Shown here: piece by piece, positions 52,148 through 60,452 of the stretch | Layout: each line of letters starts with the position of its first letter | Numbering within the stretch: the first letter of the stretch is position 1 | NCBI GenBank assembly: GCA_051252075.1 | Contig: JBPOFU010000001.1 | Span: 283,126-347,125, forward strand | Source of the DNA: Oceanococcus sp051252075 | GTDB lineage: Bacteria; Pseudomonadota; Gammaproteobacteria; Nevskiales; Oceanococcaceae | Reading direction: 5' to 3' | Length of the DNA: 64,000 nt | Notes under the pieces: model-generated | What the model was told of the DNA's origin: nothing | Database searches by the model: none | The model's input: only the letters and a program-made list of their open reading frames with translations | Program-made: the position numbers and the translations under genes

Positions 52148-52169
52148 CAAGGAAAATGTAGCGAGGATA

Positions 52170-52337
52170 CTACTTGATTTTCGCTTCCTTGAATTCTACG
52201 TGCTTACGTACAACCGGATCGTATTTCTTAAATACGAACTTATCCGGAGTGTTCCGTTTGTTCTTGTCGGTTGTGTAGTAGTAACCGGTGTTCGCGGTTG
52301 AAACCAACTTAATTTTTTCGCGAGCTGACTTGGCCAT
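52170..52337 (-). CDS. rpmG: 50S ribosomal protein L33
   Basis: A 55-residue ribosomal protein. The sequence starts MAKSAREKIKLVS and contains GYYYTTDKNKRN and KYDPVVRKHVEFKE, matching gammaproteobacterial bL33. It lacks the CxxC zinc pairs of the alternative form, so it is the zinc-free type. It follows rpmB by three bases, in the conserved rpmB-rpmG operon, and is followed by the terminator at 52121-52147. Confidence 0.97.
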   Translation of the reverse strand: MAKSAREKIKLVSTANTGYYYTTDKNKRNTPDKFVFKKYDPVVRKHVEFKEAKIK

Positions 52338-52340
52338 GAT

Positions 52341-52577
52341 TTATACCTTTATACCGCGTGCGCGCATTTCGGTCAGCACGATATCAATACCGCGCTTATC
52401 AATGATGCGCAGACCGTGATGGGAGATGCGCAGACGGATGAAACGTTTTTCGCTAGCAACCCAAAAACGCTTACTTTGCAGATTTGGCAAAAAGCGCCGA
52501 CGCGTCTTGGCATGTGAATGCGAAACGTTATTACCGGATTGTGGGCCTTTACCCGTCACCTGACAGACTCGTGACAT
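52341..52577 (-). CDS. rpmB: 50S ribosomal protein L28
   Basis: A 78-residue ribosomal protein of normal length. MSRVCQVTGKGPQSGNNVSH at the start, RRFLPNLQ and the C-terminal RGIDIVL are typical of bL28. There is no second CxxC, so it is the zinc-free type. An AGGAAA ribosome-binding site lies before the start. It heads the rpmB-rpmG transcript, with a promoter at 52628-52656 on the reverse strand. Confidence 0.97.
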   Translation of the reverse strand: MSRVCQVTGKGPQSGNNVSHSHAKTRRRFLPNLQSKRFWVASEKRFIRLRISHHGLRIIDKRGIDIVLTEMRARGIKV

Positions 52578-52627
52578 GATTCTTTCCTAATGAAACCGAA
52601 GGCGTCGTCTGACGCAAATGGGCGCGC

Positions 52628-52656
52628 TTTATATCAGTTACTTGCACTAGCAGCAA
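52628..52656 (-). promoter_or_regulatory. Probable promoter of rpmB-rpmG
   Basis: On the reverse strand, TTGCTG (forward 52651-52656) and TATAAA (forward 52628-52633) are separated by exactly 17 bases. This gives a leader of about 45 bases before rpmB. A palindrome overlaps the -35 element. Confidence 0.6.
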
Positions 52657-52690
52657 CTTAAGTTGCACAACTGCAACTGGCTGTTGTGCA
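52653..52690. promoter_or_regulatory. Palindrome and hairpin over the rpmB promoter
   Basis: A perfect 14-bp palindrome, GCAACTTAAGTTGC, occupies 52653-52666 and covers part of the -35 box. It partly overlaps a second inverted repeat: 52664-52671 pairs perfectly with 52683-52690 across an 11-base loop. The second element lies between the radC stop and the promoter and could end the radC transcript, although it lacks a T-tract. Confidence 0.55.
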
Positions 52691-52710
52691 GCAGAAGCTT
52701 GCGCAAAGCC

Positions 52711-53385
52711 TTATAGCAAGCCTCTTTGCGCGAAACTAACGTGTTCACCATCACCAACAACAATGTGATCCAGTACACGCACATCGATGAGGTTGAGCGC
52801 ATCAATTAAGCCCTTGGTGAGCCGCTCATCAGCGAGGCTGGGCTCGGCAATACCAGAGGGGTGATTGTGCGCCAGTATAACCGCAGCTGCGTTGCGTTTC
52901 ATGGCAGCACGTACAACTTCTCGTGGATACACCGATGCACCATTGATGGTGCCGAAGAACACATCATGCAATTCAATGATGCGATGACGGGTATCCAGCC
53001 AAAGGCAGCAAAACACCTCTTGCTGACGATTGCGTAGGTGACGAGAAAGCAGTTCGATAGCGGATTGCGGATTTTCTATATTGGGTCCGCGCTCCAAACC
53101 TTCCTGCAATTCACGTTTGGCTAAGGTTAAGACGGCCCGCAATTGAGCATATTTTGCCGGACCCAATCCGGGTAGCTTGCAGAATTCTTGCTGTTCGGCA
53201 TTGAGTAAGCTGCGCAAATTGCCAAAATCACTGAGCAAGTCACGGGCTAAATCCACGGCGCTACGCCCGCGTATCCCAGTGCGCAGAAATATGGCTAACA
53301 ACTCGGCGTTGCTCAGGGTATCGGGGCCGTTGCTAAGCAATTTCTCTCGCGGGCGCTCACTTGCTGGCCACTGGCAAATCGACAT
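52711..53385 (-). CDS. radC: RadC-family JAB-domain protein
   Basis: A 224-residue protein. The N-terminal helix-hairpin-helix region (LPGLGPAKYAQLRAVL) is followed by a JAB/MPN metalloprotease-like domain with the HNHPSG motif (ILAHNHPSG) and downstream aspartate. The name reflects an old DNA-repair assignment that was later withdrawn; the true role is unknown. It is divergent from coaBC, the conserved radC-coaBC arrangement, and lies upstream of rpmB-rpmG on the same strand. Confidence 0.95.
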   Translation of the reverse strand: MSICQWPASERPREKLLSNGPDTLSNAELLAIFLRTGIRGRSAVDLARDLLSDFGNLRSLLNAEQQEFCKLPGLGPAKYAQLRAVLTLAKRELQEGLERGPNIENPQSAIELLSRHLRNRQQEVFCCLWLDTRHRIIELHDVFFGTINGASVYPREVVRAAMKRNAAAVILAHNHPSGIAEPSLADERLTKGLIDALNLIDVRVLDHIVVGDGEHVSFAQRGLL

Positions 53386-53449
53386 GCGGACTCCGGAATG
53401 TTGAATATCGGTAGAATCTACGAAGTTTTCCGATCTTTACGGACAAGTC

Positions 53450-54658
53450 ATGAACATACTGTTGGGTGTCTGCGGCGGCATCGCTGCCTACAAAAGCGCT
53501 GATTTAGTCAGGCGCTTGCGTGAGCGCGGCTGCGATGTGCAGGTAGTAATGACTCGCGCGGCTCAAGAATTTATTACTCCACTGACTTTTCAAGCGGTGT
53601 CCGGTCGGTCGGTGCGAACCTCCATGCTGGACACTGACGCTGAAGCGGCGATGGGGCATATCGAATTGGCACGCTGGGCCGATCGCATCGTGATTGCTCC
53701 GGCCACCGCTGATGTTATGGCGCGCTTAGCTGCGGGCATGGCGGACGACCTACTCACGACCTTGTGTCTGGCGTCGCCGGCACCGTTGAGCATCGCACCG
53801 GCGATGAATCAACAGATGTGGCAGGCCGCCGCGGTACAGGCGAATTTGAATACTTTGATATCGCGCGGTGTCGATGTCTTGGGTCCGGGGCAGGGTGAGC
53901 AAGCCTGTGGCGATATCGGTCCTGGTCGCATGCTCGAACCCACCGAATTGGCAGAGTTGATTATCGATGCGCGGCCCGACGGTGTTCTCACGGGGTTACG
54001 TGTGCTGATTACCGCAGGCCCGACCAGAGAGCCCCTGGATCCGGTGCGGTTTTTAAGCAATCGCTCATCCGGCAAAATGGGCTTCGCATTGGCTGCCGCC
54101 TGTAAAGCGGCTGGGGCGCAAGTTGAAATGGTCGCTGGTCCGGTGAATCAGCCCACGCCCATCGGGGTGCGCAGATTCAATGTTGAGACCGCCCAGCAGA
54201 TGCTGGAGAAAACCAATGAATGCGCCTCTCGTGCAGACATTTTTGTGGCTACAGCAGCAGTGGCAGATTACCGCCCAAGCCAGGTGCACGACAATAAAAT
54301 TAAGAAATCCAGTGAATGGTCCGCATTGGAACTGGAGAGGACAACGGATATTTTGGCCGATATTTCTCTCAATGATTCGCGCTTATTCACGGTGGGATTT
54401 GCTGCGGAAACCAACGATTTGGAGCGCTATGCGCGGGATAAGTTGAAGCGGAAAAATCTGGACATGATTTGCGCCAACAAAGTGGGTGATGGCTTTGGCT
54501 TCGATGCCGACGATAATGCGCTCAGCGTCTTTTGGCCTGGTGGTCAGGAGCATTTGCTGCGCCAGCCCAAATCCAGCTTGGCTGCGGAATTGGTTGAATT
54601 GATAGCCACCCGTTTTGCCGCCGGTGATGAACCACAGGAGCGGGCCGGTCCCGCCTAA
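53450..54658 (+). CDS. coaBC: Bifunctional phosphopantothenoylcysteine decarboxylase / phosphopantothenate-cysteine ligase
   Basis: A 402-residue bifunctional CoA enzyme. The N-terminal CoaC flavoprotein (about residues 1-185) has LLGVCGGIAAYKSADL and the substrate-clamp APAMNQQMW; the C-terminal CoaB ligase has ITAGPTREPLDPVRFLSNRSSGKMG and the CANKVGDGFGFDADDNAL segment. It performs steps two and three of CoA synthesis. dut follows three bases later. The next gene in many relatives, algC, is missing before argB. Confidence 0.97.
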   Translation: MNILLGVCGGIAAYKSADLVRRLRERGCDVQVVMTRAAQEFITPLTFQAVSGRSVRTSMLDTDAEAAMGHIELARWADRIVIAPATADVMARLAAGMADDLLTTLCLASPAPLSIAPAMNQQMWQAAAVQANLNTLISRGVDVLGPGQGEQACGDIGPGRMLEPTELAELIIDARPDGVLTGLRVLITAGPTREPLDPVRFLSNRSSGKMGFALAAACKAAGAQVEMVAGPVNQPTPIGVRRFNVETAQQMLEKTNECASRADIFVATAAVADYRPSQVHDNKIKKSSEWSALELERTTDILADISLNDSRLFTVGFAAETNDLERYARDKLKRKNLDMICANKVGDGFGFDADDNALSVFWPGGQEHLLRQPKSSLAAELVELIATRFAAGDEPQERAGPA

Positions 54659-54661
54659 AGC

Positions 54662-55117
54662 ATGAACACAATTGAATACAAAATTCTCGATCCTCGTTTG
54701 GGTGCGGAATTCCCTTTGCCTGATTACGCCACGCCTGGTTCAGCCGGATTGGACCTCAGGGCTTGCTTGCAACAGCCCTTGGAGCTTGCGCCGGGACAAA
54801 CTGAATTGATTCCGACGGGTATGGCGATTCATATCGCCGATCCAGGATTGGCGGCGATGATTCTGCCGCGCTCCGGCTTAGGCCATAAACATGGCATCGT
54901 TTTAGGTAATTTGGTGGGCCTGATCGATTCGGATTACCAAGGACCGCTGATGGTGTCGTGCTGGAATCGTGGGCACAGTCCTTTCCGTATCGAAGTAGGT
55001 GAACGCATAGCGCAGCTGGTTTTTGTACCGGTGGTGCAGGCTGCCTTGCAGCAGGTGGAAGAATTTCAATCTTCCGAACGTGGTGAAGGTGGTTTTGGGC
55101 ATACCGGGCGTAACTAA
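54662..55117 (+). CDS. dut: Deoxyuridine 5'-triphosphate nucleotidohydrolase
   Basis: A 151-residue trimeric dUTPase. All five family motifs are present: TPGSAGLDLRA, LPRSGLGHKHG, GNLVGLIDSDYQGPL, GERIAQLVFVP, and the C-terminal RGEGGFGHTG. It converts dUTP to dUMP, keeping uracil out of DNA. It lies three bases after coaBC and its TAA shares one base with the argB ATG. Confidence 0.97.
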   Translation: MNTIEYKILDPRLGAEFPLPDYATPGSAGLDLRACLQQPLELAPGQTELIPTGMAIHIADPGLAAMILPRSGLGHKHGIVLGNLVGLIDSDYQGPLMVSCWNRGHSPFRIEVGERIAQLVFVPVVQAALQQVEEFQSSERGEGGFGHTGRN

Positions 55118-56010
55118 TGGCATTGAACTCTGATCAAGCAATGAATGTTGCTCATGTACTGACCGAAGCGCTGCCGTATATCCAGCGCTTTCGGCGCAAA
55201 ACCGTGGTGGTGAAATACGGCGGTAATGCGATGACTGACGAGCATCTGCAAAGCAGTTTCGCGCGTGACATCGTATTGATGAAGCTGGTCGGTATAGATC
55301 CAGTCATTGTCCACGGCGGTGGCCCGCAAATTGGCCAAATGCTGGAAAAGCTGGGCAAGCAGACTTCCTTCATCGACGGTATGCGCGTCACCGATGCGGA
55401 AACCATGGATGTCGTGCAGATGGTTCTGATTGGGCTGGTCAACAAGCGCATAGTGAGCTTGATCAATCAACACGGTGGCCGAGCTGTGGGCTTGTCAGGC
55501 AAAGATGGCAGCATGATCCGTGCGCGGCAATTGAGTAATGCACAGGGCCATGCGATGCCTGAACTTGGAATGGTCGGCGAAGTCGAGAGCATTGACCCTA
55601 GCGTTATTACGCGTCTGGACAGTGGTGGCTTTATTCCGGTGATCGCGCCAGTCGGAGTGGGTGCAGACGGGCAGGCTTACAACATCAATGCGGATTTAGT
55701 CGCTGGCAAACTCGCTTCAGTTTTAGAAGCAGAAAAGCTGATGCTATTGACCAATACCACAGGTGTTCTCGATAAACAGGGTGAATTGCTGACCGGTTTG
55801 TCAGCGAAACGTGTTGAAGAGCTCATCGCAGACGGTACGATTTCTGGCGGCATGCTGCCTAAGATCGACTGCGCTCTGGATGCGGTCAGTAGTGGCGTGC
55901 GCGCCGCTCACATCATTGATGGGCGAGTGCAGCACGCTTGTTTGCTGGAATTGTTTACCGATGAAGGTGTGGGCACGCTGATTAAAGGGCGTGAAGTCGA
56001 GCGAACTTAG
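55117..56010 (+). CDS. argB: Acetylglutamate kinase
   Basis: A 297-residue amino-acid kinase, the second step of arginine synthesis. The VVVKYGGNAM start of the kinase core, VHGGGPQIGQML, and the late SGGMLPKIDCALDAV segment are typical. It belongs to the hexameric, arginine-sensitive group judged by its N-terminal helix (about residues 1-25), though this is inference. The ATG shares a base with the dut stop. The 3' end overlaps the DUF4124 gene by four bases. Confidence 0.97.
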   Translation: MALNSDQAMNVAHVLTEALPYIQRFRRKTVVVKYGGNAMTDEHLQSSFARDIVLMKLVGIDPVIVHGGGPQIGQMLEKLGKQTSFIDGMRVTDAETMDVVQMVLIGLVNKRIVSLINQHGGRAVGLSGKDGSMIRARQLSNAQGHAMPELGMVGEVESIDPSVITRLDSGGFIPVIAPVGVGADGQAYNINADLVAGKLASVLEAEKLMLLTNTTGVLDKQGELLTGLSAKRVEELIADGTISGGMLPKIDCALDAVSSGVRAAHIIDGRVQHACLLELFTDEGVGTLIKGREVERT

Positions 56011-56612
56011 GGTTGTTTTCCTTTGAGCTCTAGCCAGCGATTGAGCTCGCGTTCGAATTCTTGGTTTACCTTTTCTCTTTCAGCGCGCATGGCTTCTAAA
56101 GCGGCATCGCTGGAGCGCACCATGGTGTCAAATTCACTAATTTGTTTGGTGATGCGCGATGGAACGGGCTTGTCTTTGTCTTCGTAGCCTTGGGCTCGGG
56201 TACGAAGATCATCTAAGGATGCTTGGTTTTGGTTAACCGATTTCTCACCCGACGCAATGCGTGAATCGAGTATGGCCATCTGGTCGTCACGGCGGGCAAT
56301 CAATTGATCCTGAGTGGCGTAGGTGCTCATAAGCCAATCATCGTAGCGCCCTTGCTCTGCGGCTTTTATGGCGGCTTCTTCAGCAGCTTTACGCTCAGCC
56401 GATTCCGCTGCAAGTTGTTCAGCGCTTTTCGGAGCATTGCGCTGTTCTATAACAATGCCGCGATCATTTAATGTTTGAGCTTGTTGTTGTGCGTATTTGG
56501 CGGGAATGCGATCGCCGTAATGCACTCTGCCATCTTCATCCACCCAACGATATGTTTTCGCTTGGGCTAATCCCGCGATGGCCAAGGCCAGCATCAACAG
56601 CACTACACGCAT
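56007..56612 (-). CDS. Secreted DUF4124 protein with coiled coil
   Basis: A 201-residue protein. A signal peptide (residues 1-18, ending in AQA) is followed by a DUF4124 domain (KTYRWVDEDGRVHYGDRIP) and then a long charged helical region (about residues 55-195) that should form a coiled coil. Function is unknown; DUF4124 proteins are periplasmic and common in gammaproteobacteria. It converges on argB with a four-base overlap. The 76 bp between its start and cysH contain no other gene. Confidence 0.85.
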   Translation of the reverse strand: MRVVLLMLALAIAGLAQAKTYRWVDEDGRVHYGDRIPAKYAQQQAQTLNDRGIVIEQRNAPKSAEQLAAESAERKAAEEAAIKAAEQGRYDDWLMSTYATQDQLIARRDDQMAILDSRIASGEKSVNQNQASLDDLRTRAQGYEDKDKPVPSRITKQISEFDTMVRSSDAALEAMRAEREKVNQEFERELNRWLELKGKQP

Positions 56613-56688
56613 TTCAATCTCTCCGAATGGTCGAATGAAGGATAGCAGTTGCTTTGGTTTAATTTGAAGAGCTGGCTAAGAGCTCGCG

Positions 56689-57468
56689 CTATAGGTGCAG
56701 GCCACACTCAGTCTTAGGCTTGCCAGCCCAGCGCCCAGAACGACCTTCGCCCTTGACCGTGCAGTGGGTGCAGCCTATGGATGAGTATCCATGCGGCACC
56801 AAGGGATGGAAAGGCAACTTGTGCTCGCTGATGTAGGCGTCGCGCTCTTCTTTGCTGACGTCAATCATGGGATTGAATTTGATGATTCCGCGACGTACTT
56901 CAAATACATTCATATCGGAGCGGTCATCGGTTTGCCAGCCCATTAAGCTGGAAATCCATATGTGGTAATCCGGCTTGACCGCATCTAGCGGTTCTACTTT
57001 GTTAATAGAGCAGCAGAAATCAGGATTCTTATCGTAGGTTTCATCGGTGACAGTGAAATCATGTTTCCAATCTTCCGCCTGCAAGCTGAAGACGTCCAAA
57101 CTCAACAAATTGGTGAGGTAATCCTTGTACAGCAAGGTTTCACGAAAGTGGAAGCCGGTATCAATAAAGGCGATTTTCTGTTCGCGTTGCACATTTGAAA
57201 TAATGTGCAAGAAGAATGCTGAGGTTGCGGCGAAGGATGAAGTGACCAGCACTTTATCGGTAGAAAAATCTTGATACAGCATTTCTAGGCGTTGCTGGAA
57301 ATTCAGCGGTGCATAGCGCTTGTTCAGTGCGTCGATTTGAGCTTGCGCTAGCCCTGCACCATTGGCCAACTCGTCGAGCAATGCATCGGTTTGTTGCTCT
57401 GCAGGGTCAACAATTTTCTCGGCGGTAACGCTGTCTAATTCAACAACAGCTTCGGCTGTGGCGTTCAT
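56689..57468 (-). CDS. cysH: Assimilatory phosphoadenylyl/adenylyl-sulfate reductase
   Basis: A 259-residue thioredoxin-dependent reductase producing sulfite for cysteine synthesis. The LVTSSFAATSAFFLHI segment binds substrate and the C-terminal ECGLHL contains the catalytic cysteine. Cysteines FCCSINKV and GCTHC form the CC...CxxC set that binds a 4Fe-4S cluster, which marks APS reductases rather than the cluster-free PAPS reductase of E. coli. The start at 57468 (MNATAEA) is chosen, with GGAAA upstream; the frame extends to 57501 without support. Two copies of a 10-base repeat lie upstream. No other cys gene is in the window. Confidence 0.92.
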   Translation of the reverse strand: MNATAEAVVELDSVTAEKIVDPAEQQTDALLDELANGAGLAQAQIDALNKRYAPLNFQQRLEMLYQDFSTDKVLVTSSFAATSAFFLHIISNVQREQKIAFIDTGFHFRETLLYKDYLTNLLSLDVFSLQAEDWKHDFTVTDETYDKNPDFCCSINKVEPLDAVKPDYHIWISSLMGWQTDDRSDMNVFEVRRGIIKFNPMIDVSKEERDAYISEHKLPFHPLVPHGYSSIGCTHCTVKGEGRSGRWAGKPKTECGLHL

Positions 57469-57511
57469 TTGATTTCCAATTGGCGGAATTTCATGGGGCA
57501 AAATTTAGAGC

Positions 57512-57552
57512 AATGGAATAAGAATCGCCATTTTTAGCTGTAAATGGAATAA
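57512..57552. promoter_or_regulatory. Direct repeats upstream of cysH
   Basis: AATGGAATAA occurs at 57512-57521 and at 57543-57552, 31 bases apart, in the 90-bp region before the cysH start at 57468. The spacing and the GGAATAA core are compatible with a CysB-type LysR site, but this is inference. Confidence 0.45.
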
Positions 57553-57558
57553 CAAAAT

Positions 57559-58209
57559 TCAGATTGTAGGCGTACCTACACCGTATTTTTGGCGGTAATC
57601 GCTGATTTTTTGGCGTTGCTCGTCATCACCGTGGGTTTTCAGCCAGCTTTCCAATTCGTTAAGACCGACCAAAGCGCGGACTTGCAAATCCTGCTCTTGC
57701 GCGAGTTCTTGCGTGGCCGAGAGATCTCCTTGGCCTTTTTCTTGCCGATCAAAAGCAAGCATTGCCGCCACAGCTTGCGCACCCGCTTGGCGGATGATGG
57801 CAATCGCTTCTCGAGCTGCGGTTCCAGCAGTGAGTACGTCATCCAAAATCAGCACACGGCCCTGCAGGGCTGCACCAACGATGCTGCCGCCCTCGCCATG
57901 AGCTTTCGCTTCCTTGCGATTAAAGGCAAAGGGGTAGTCGTGGCCACGTTGTGCCAAGGCCATTGCCACTGCTGTAACCAGAGGAATGCCCTTGTACGCG
58001 GGGCCAAACAGCATGTCGAACTGCATATCTGAGGCAATAATGGCGTCGGCATAGGCATCGGCCAAGGCCTGCATGGACGCACCGGAGTTGATGTTGCCTA
58101 AATTGAAGAAATAGGGACTATTACGGCCTGATTTGAGGGTGAAATCGCCAAATCGCAGTACGCCGCATTGCGTGGCCAATTGAAGAAAATCGTTTTGATA
58201 CGGTTGCAT
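57559..58209 (-). CDS. pyrE: Orotate phosphoribosyltransferase
   Basis: A 216-residue enzyme joining orotate and PRPP in pyrimidine synthesis. The PRPP motif VLILDDVLTAGTAARE and the upstream FGPAYKGIPLVTAVA segment are typical; F-A-F-N-R-K-E-A-K-A-H-G-E-G-G is the catalytic loop. It is divergent from the exonuclease III gene, an arrangement conserved with pyrE-crc in pseudomonads. No pyrimidine attenuator was identified upstream in the 142-bp gap. Confidence 0.97.
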   Translation of the reverse strand: MQPYQNDFLQLATQCGVLRFGDFTLKSGRNSPYFFNLGNINSGASMQALADAYADAIIASDMQFDMLFGPAYKGIPLVTAVAMALAQRGHDYPFAFNRKEAKAHGEGGSIVGAALQGRVLILDDVLTAGTAAREAIAIIRQAGAQAVAAMLAFDRQEKGQGDLSATQELAQEQDLQVRALVGLNELESWLKTHGDDEQRQKISDYRQKYGVGTPTI

Positions 58210-58351
58210 GGCATTCGGTCTGGGTCGGGGCGGGGACGATAAACAATTCGGTGCTATGTTTTCAAATGTGGCGCAGGGTTGCCGGACTAATCAGTGTACG
58301 GCAGCGCGCCGCGCTGGGTATCATGCCGGCTGACTTCTACCTGGCGCAGCA

Positions 58352-59131
58352 ATGCGAATCATCAGTTTGAATGCCAATGGCATTCGTTCAGCCGGCCGCA
58401 AAGGCGTTTTTGAGTGGTTACAAGAGCAAGATGCGGACGTGGTTTGCATACAAGAGACCAAGGCTCAGGAGCATCAACTCAAAGACGATGAATTGTATTA
58501 CCCACAGGGGTATCACTGTGCTTATGAAGACGCCACTAGCAAAAAGGGATACAGCGGTGTTGCCATCTACACGCGGCAAAAGCCTGACGAATGGGTGCGT
58601 GGCTATGGTTCCGAGGAGTTTGATGTGGAGGGGCGTTATTTGGAAGCGCGCCTTGGTGATCTCTCGGTAGTGTCGCTGTATTTACCCTCAGGCTCATCCG
58701 GTGATGAGCGACAACAAGCCAAATTCCGTTGCTTGGATGAGTTCTATCAGCATCTACAAAATTGTGTGGATAGCAAGCGTCGCTATGTCATTTGTGGTGA
58801 TTGGAATATCGCGCATCAGGAAATCGATCTGAAAAATTGGAAGTCCAATAAAAAGAATTCAGGCTTCTTGCCGGAAGAAAGAGAATGGATGGGCAAGGTG
58901 CTGGAGCAGCAAGGTTGGTTGGATACCTACCGTGAATTACACCCTGAAGAGACCGGTGAGGCTTACACCTGGTGGTCGAATCGTGGTCGTGCCCGGGAAA
59001 ACAATGTGGGGTGGCGTATTGATTACCAATTGGCCACGCCGGATTTAAAAGGGCAGATTGAAAAGGCTTGGGTTTACAAGGACAACTTTTTCTCGGATCA
59101 CGCTCCGCTGATTGTCGACTATGCCAGCTGA
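58352..59131 (+). CDS. xthA: Exodeoxyribonuclease III
   Basis: A 259-residue EEP-superfamily nuclease that cleaves at abasic sites and degrades from 3' ends. Active-site residues are intact: SLNANGIRS, the glutamate in IQETKA, GDWNIAH (Asp and Asn), and the C-terminal SDHAPL Asp-His pair. The gene sits divergent from pyrE, the position of the RNA-regulatory paralogue crc in Pseudomonas. Crc has lost several of these residues, so this protein is the active enzyme type and not Crc. Its stop overlaps the ampG start by 11 bases. Confidence 0.92.
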   Translation: MRIISLNANGIRSAGRKGVFEWLQEQDADVVCIQETKAQEHQLKDDELYYPQGYHCAYEDATSKKGYSGVAIYTRQKPDEWVRGYGSEEFDVEGRYLEARLGDLSVVSLYLPSGSSGDERQQAKFRCLDEFYQHLQNCVDSKRRYVICGDWNIAHQEIDLKNWKSNKKNSGFLPEEREWMGKVLEQQGWLDTYRELHPEETGEAYTWWSNRGRARENNVGWRIDYQLATPDLKGQIEKAWVYKDNFFSDHAPLIVDYAS

Positions 59132-60452
59132 GGCTGGGCGCTTGGAGCGCTGGTTTGAGGCCGTGGCGACTTATCGCAAACCGCATATTTTTGCGATGTT
59201 ATGTCTTGGCTTCTCGGCGGGCTTGCCATTTTTATTGGTTTTTTCGACCTTATCCGCCTGGCTTAGCCAAGTGGATGTTTCCCGCACCACTATCGGTATG
59301 TTTTCCTGGATAGGCATTACCTATTCAATAAAAGTGTTTTGGGCACCGGTGGTCGATCGCTTACCAATCCCGTTGCTTACCGCGTGGCTGGGGCGCAGGC
59401 GCAGTTGGATGTTGCTCGCTCAGTTGGGCATCGCTGCCGGACTATTGGGCCTATCGCAACAAGACCCGGGTGTTGCATTGGCACCAGTGGCCTGGTTTGC
59501 CTTTCTTGTAGCATTCTCCTCAGCGACACAAGACATTGCAGTGGATGCTTGGCGTATTGAGGCGGCGCCAGAGCGTGAGCAGGGCGCCATGGCCGCGGCG
59601 TATCAAATGGGTTACCGCATAGCGCTGATCGTGGCCGGTGCGGGAGCACTGTATTTTGCCGCCGAATTTAGCTGGAGCGTGGCTTACTGCGCCATGGCAG
59701 GGTTTATGGCGGTGGGTGTATTGACCTGTCTATTGGCCAAGGAGCCTAAGGTGGCTGAGCGACAACAAGCGGCCGCACACGTCAGCTCTAATCCATTCAT
59801 ACGTTTAGCGCATTGGTTTTACCAAGCCGTAGCCGGACCCTTTAAGGATTTCTTTTCCCGCAATGGCGTGCGCTTGGGTTTAACGATTTTGTTGTTTATC
59901 GGCTTATTCCGAGTCACCGATATCACCATGGGCGTGATGGCCAATCCGTTCTACTTGGATATGGGCTACACCCTGAAGCAAGTCGCTGCGATTGCCAAAG
60001 GCTTCGGCGTCATTATGACCATCATAGGCACCATCGTCGGTGGCGTGGTGGTGGTCCGCATTGGTACTCAGCGCAGTTTGGTGTTGGGCGGCGTCATGGT
60101 CATATTGACCAATCTTAGCTTTGCCTTGCTGGCGCAGTTGGATCAGCCGGGGGTGTGGGGATTGGGTTTGGTTATTAGTGCCGACAACTTTTCCGGCGGT
60201 TTTGCCGGAACGGCGTTTATCGCCTATTTGTCGGGGCTCACCAATATTGCTTACACCGCAACACAGTACGCGTTGTTTTCATCGCTGTTTACCTTGCCAG
60301 GCAAAATGCTAGCCGGCGCGTCTGGCTGGGTGGTGGATAGCTTTGGCTATTCCAGTTTTTTCCTGTACACCTCAGCGCTAGGTTTGCCGGCTTTGCTGAT
60401 TATTAGTTATCTAATCCGGCTTAGTGCCAGTCCAACTGATCCAAAGGATTGA
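59121..60452 (+). CDS. ampG: AmpG-family muropeptide MFS transporter
   Basis: A 443-residue major facilitator protein with about 12 helices. The start region KPHIFAMLCLGFSAGLPFLLV and the GITYSIKVFWAPVVDRLP segment are the AmpG signature, as is SATQDIAVDAWRIE. AmpG imports anhydro-muropeptides from the periplasm for cell-wall recycling and, in some species, ampC induction. It starts at ATG 59121 inside the end of xthA; a TTG at 59112 is an alternative. Its 3' end overlaps the reverse-strand DUF6763 gene by 32 bases. Confidence 0.92.
   Translation: MPAEAGRLERWFEAVATYRKPHIFAMLCLGFSAGLPFLLVFSTLSAWLSQVDVSRTTIGMFSWIGITYSIKVFWAPVVDRLPIPLLTAWLGRRRSWMLLAQLGIAAGLLGLSQQDPGVALAPVAWFAFLVAFSSATQDIAVDAWRIEAAPEREQGAMAAAYQMGYRIALIVAGAGALYFAAEFSWSVAYCAMAGFMAVGVLTCLLAKEPKVAERQQAAAHVSSNPFIRLAHWFYQAVAGPFKDFFSRNGVRLGLTILLFIGLFRVTDITMGVMANPFYLDMGYTLKQVAAIAKGFGVIMTIIGTIVGGVVVVRIGTQRSLVLGGVMVILTNLSFALLAQLDQPGVWGLGLVISADNFSGGFAGTAFIAYLSGLTNIAYTATQYALFSSLFTLPGKMLAGASGWVVDSFGYSSFFLYTSALGLPALLIISYLIRLSASPTDPKD

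Noticed and set aside
60421..60452. Overlap of ampG and the DUF6763 gene as an assembly error
   Set aside because: Both reading frames are intact to natural stops, and convergent overlaps of this size are common in dense genomes.
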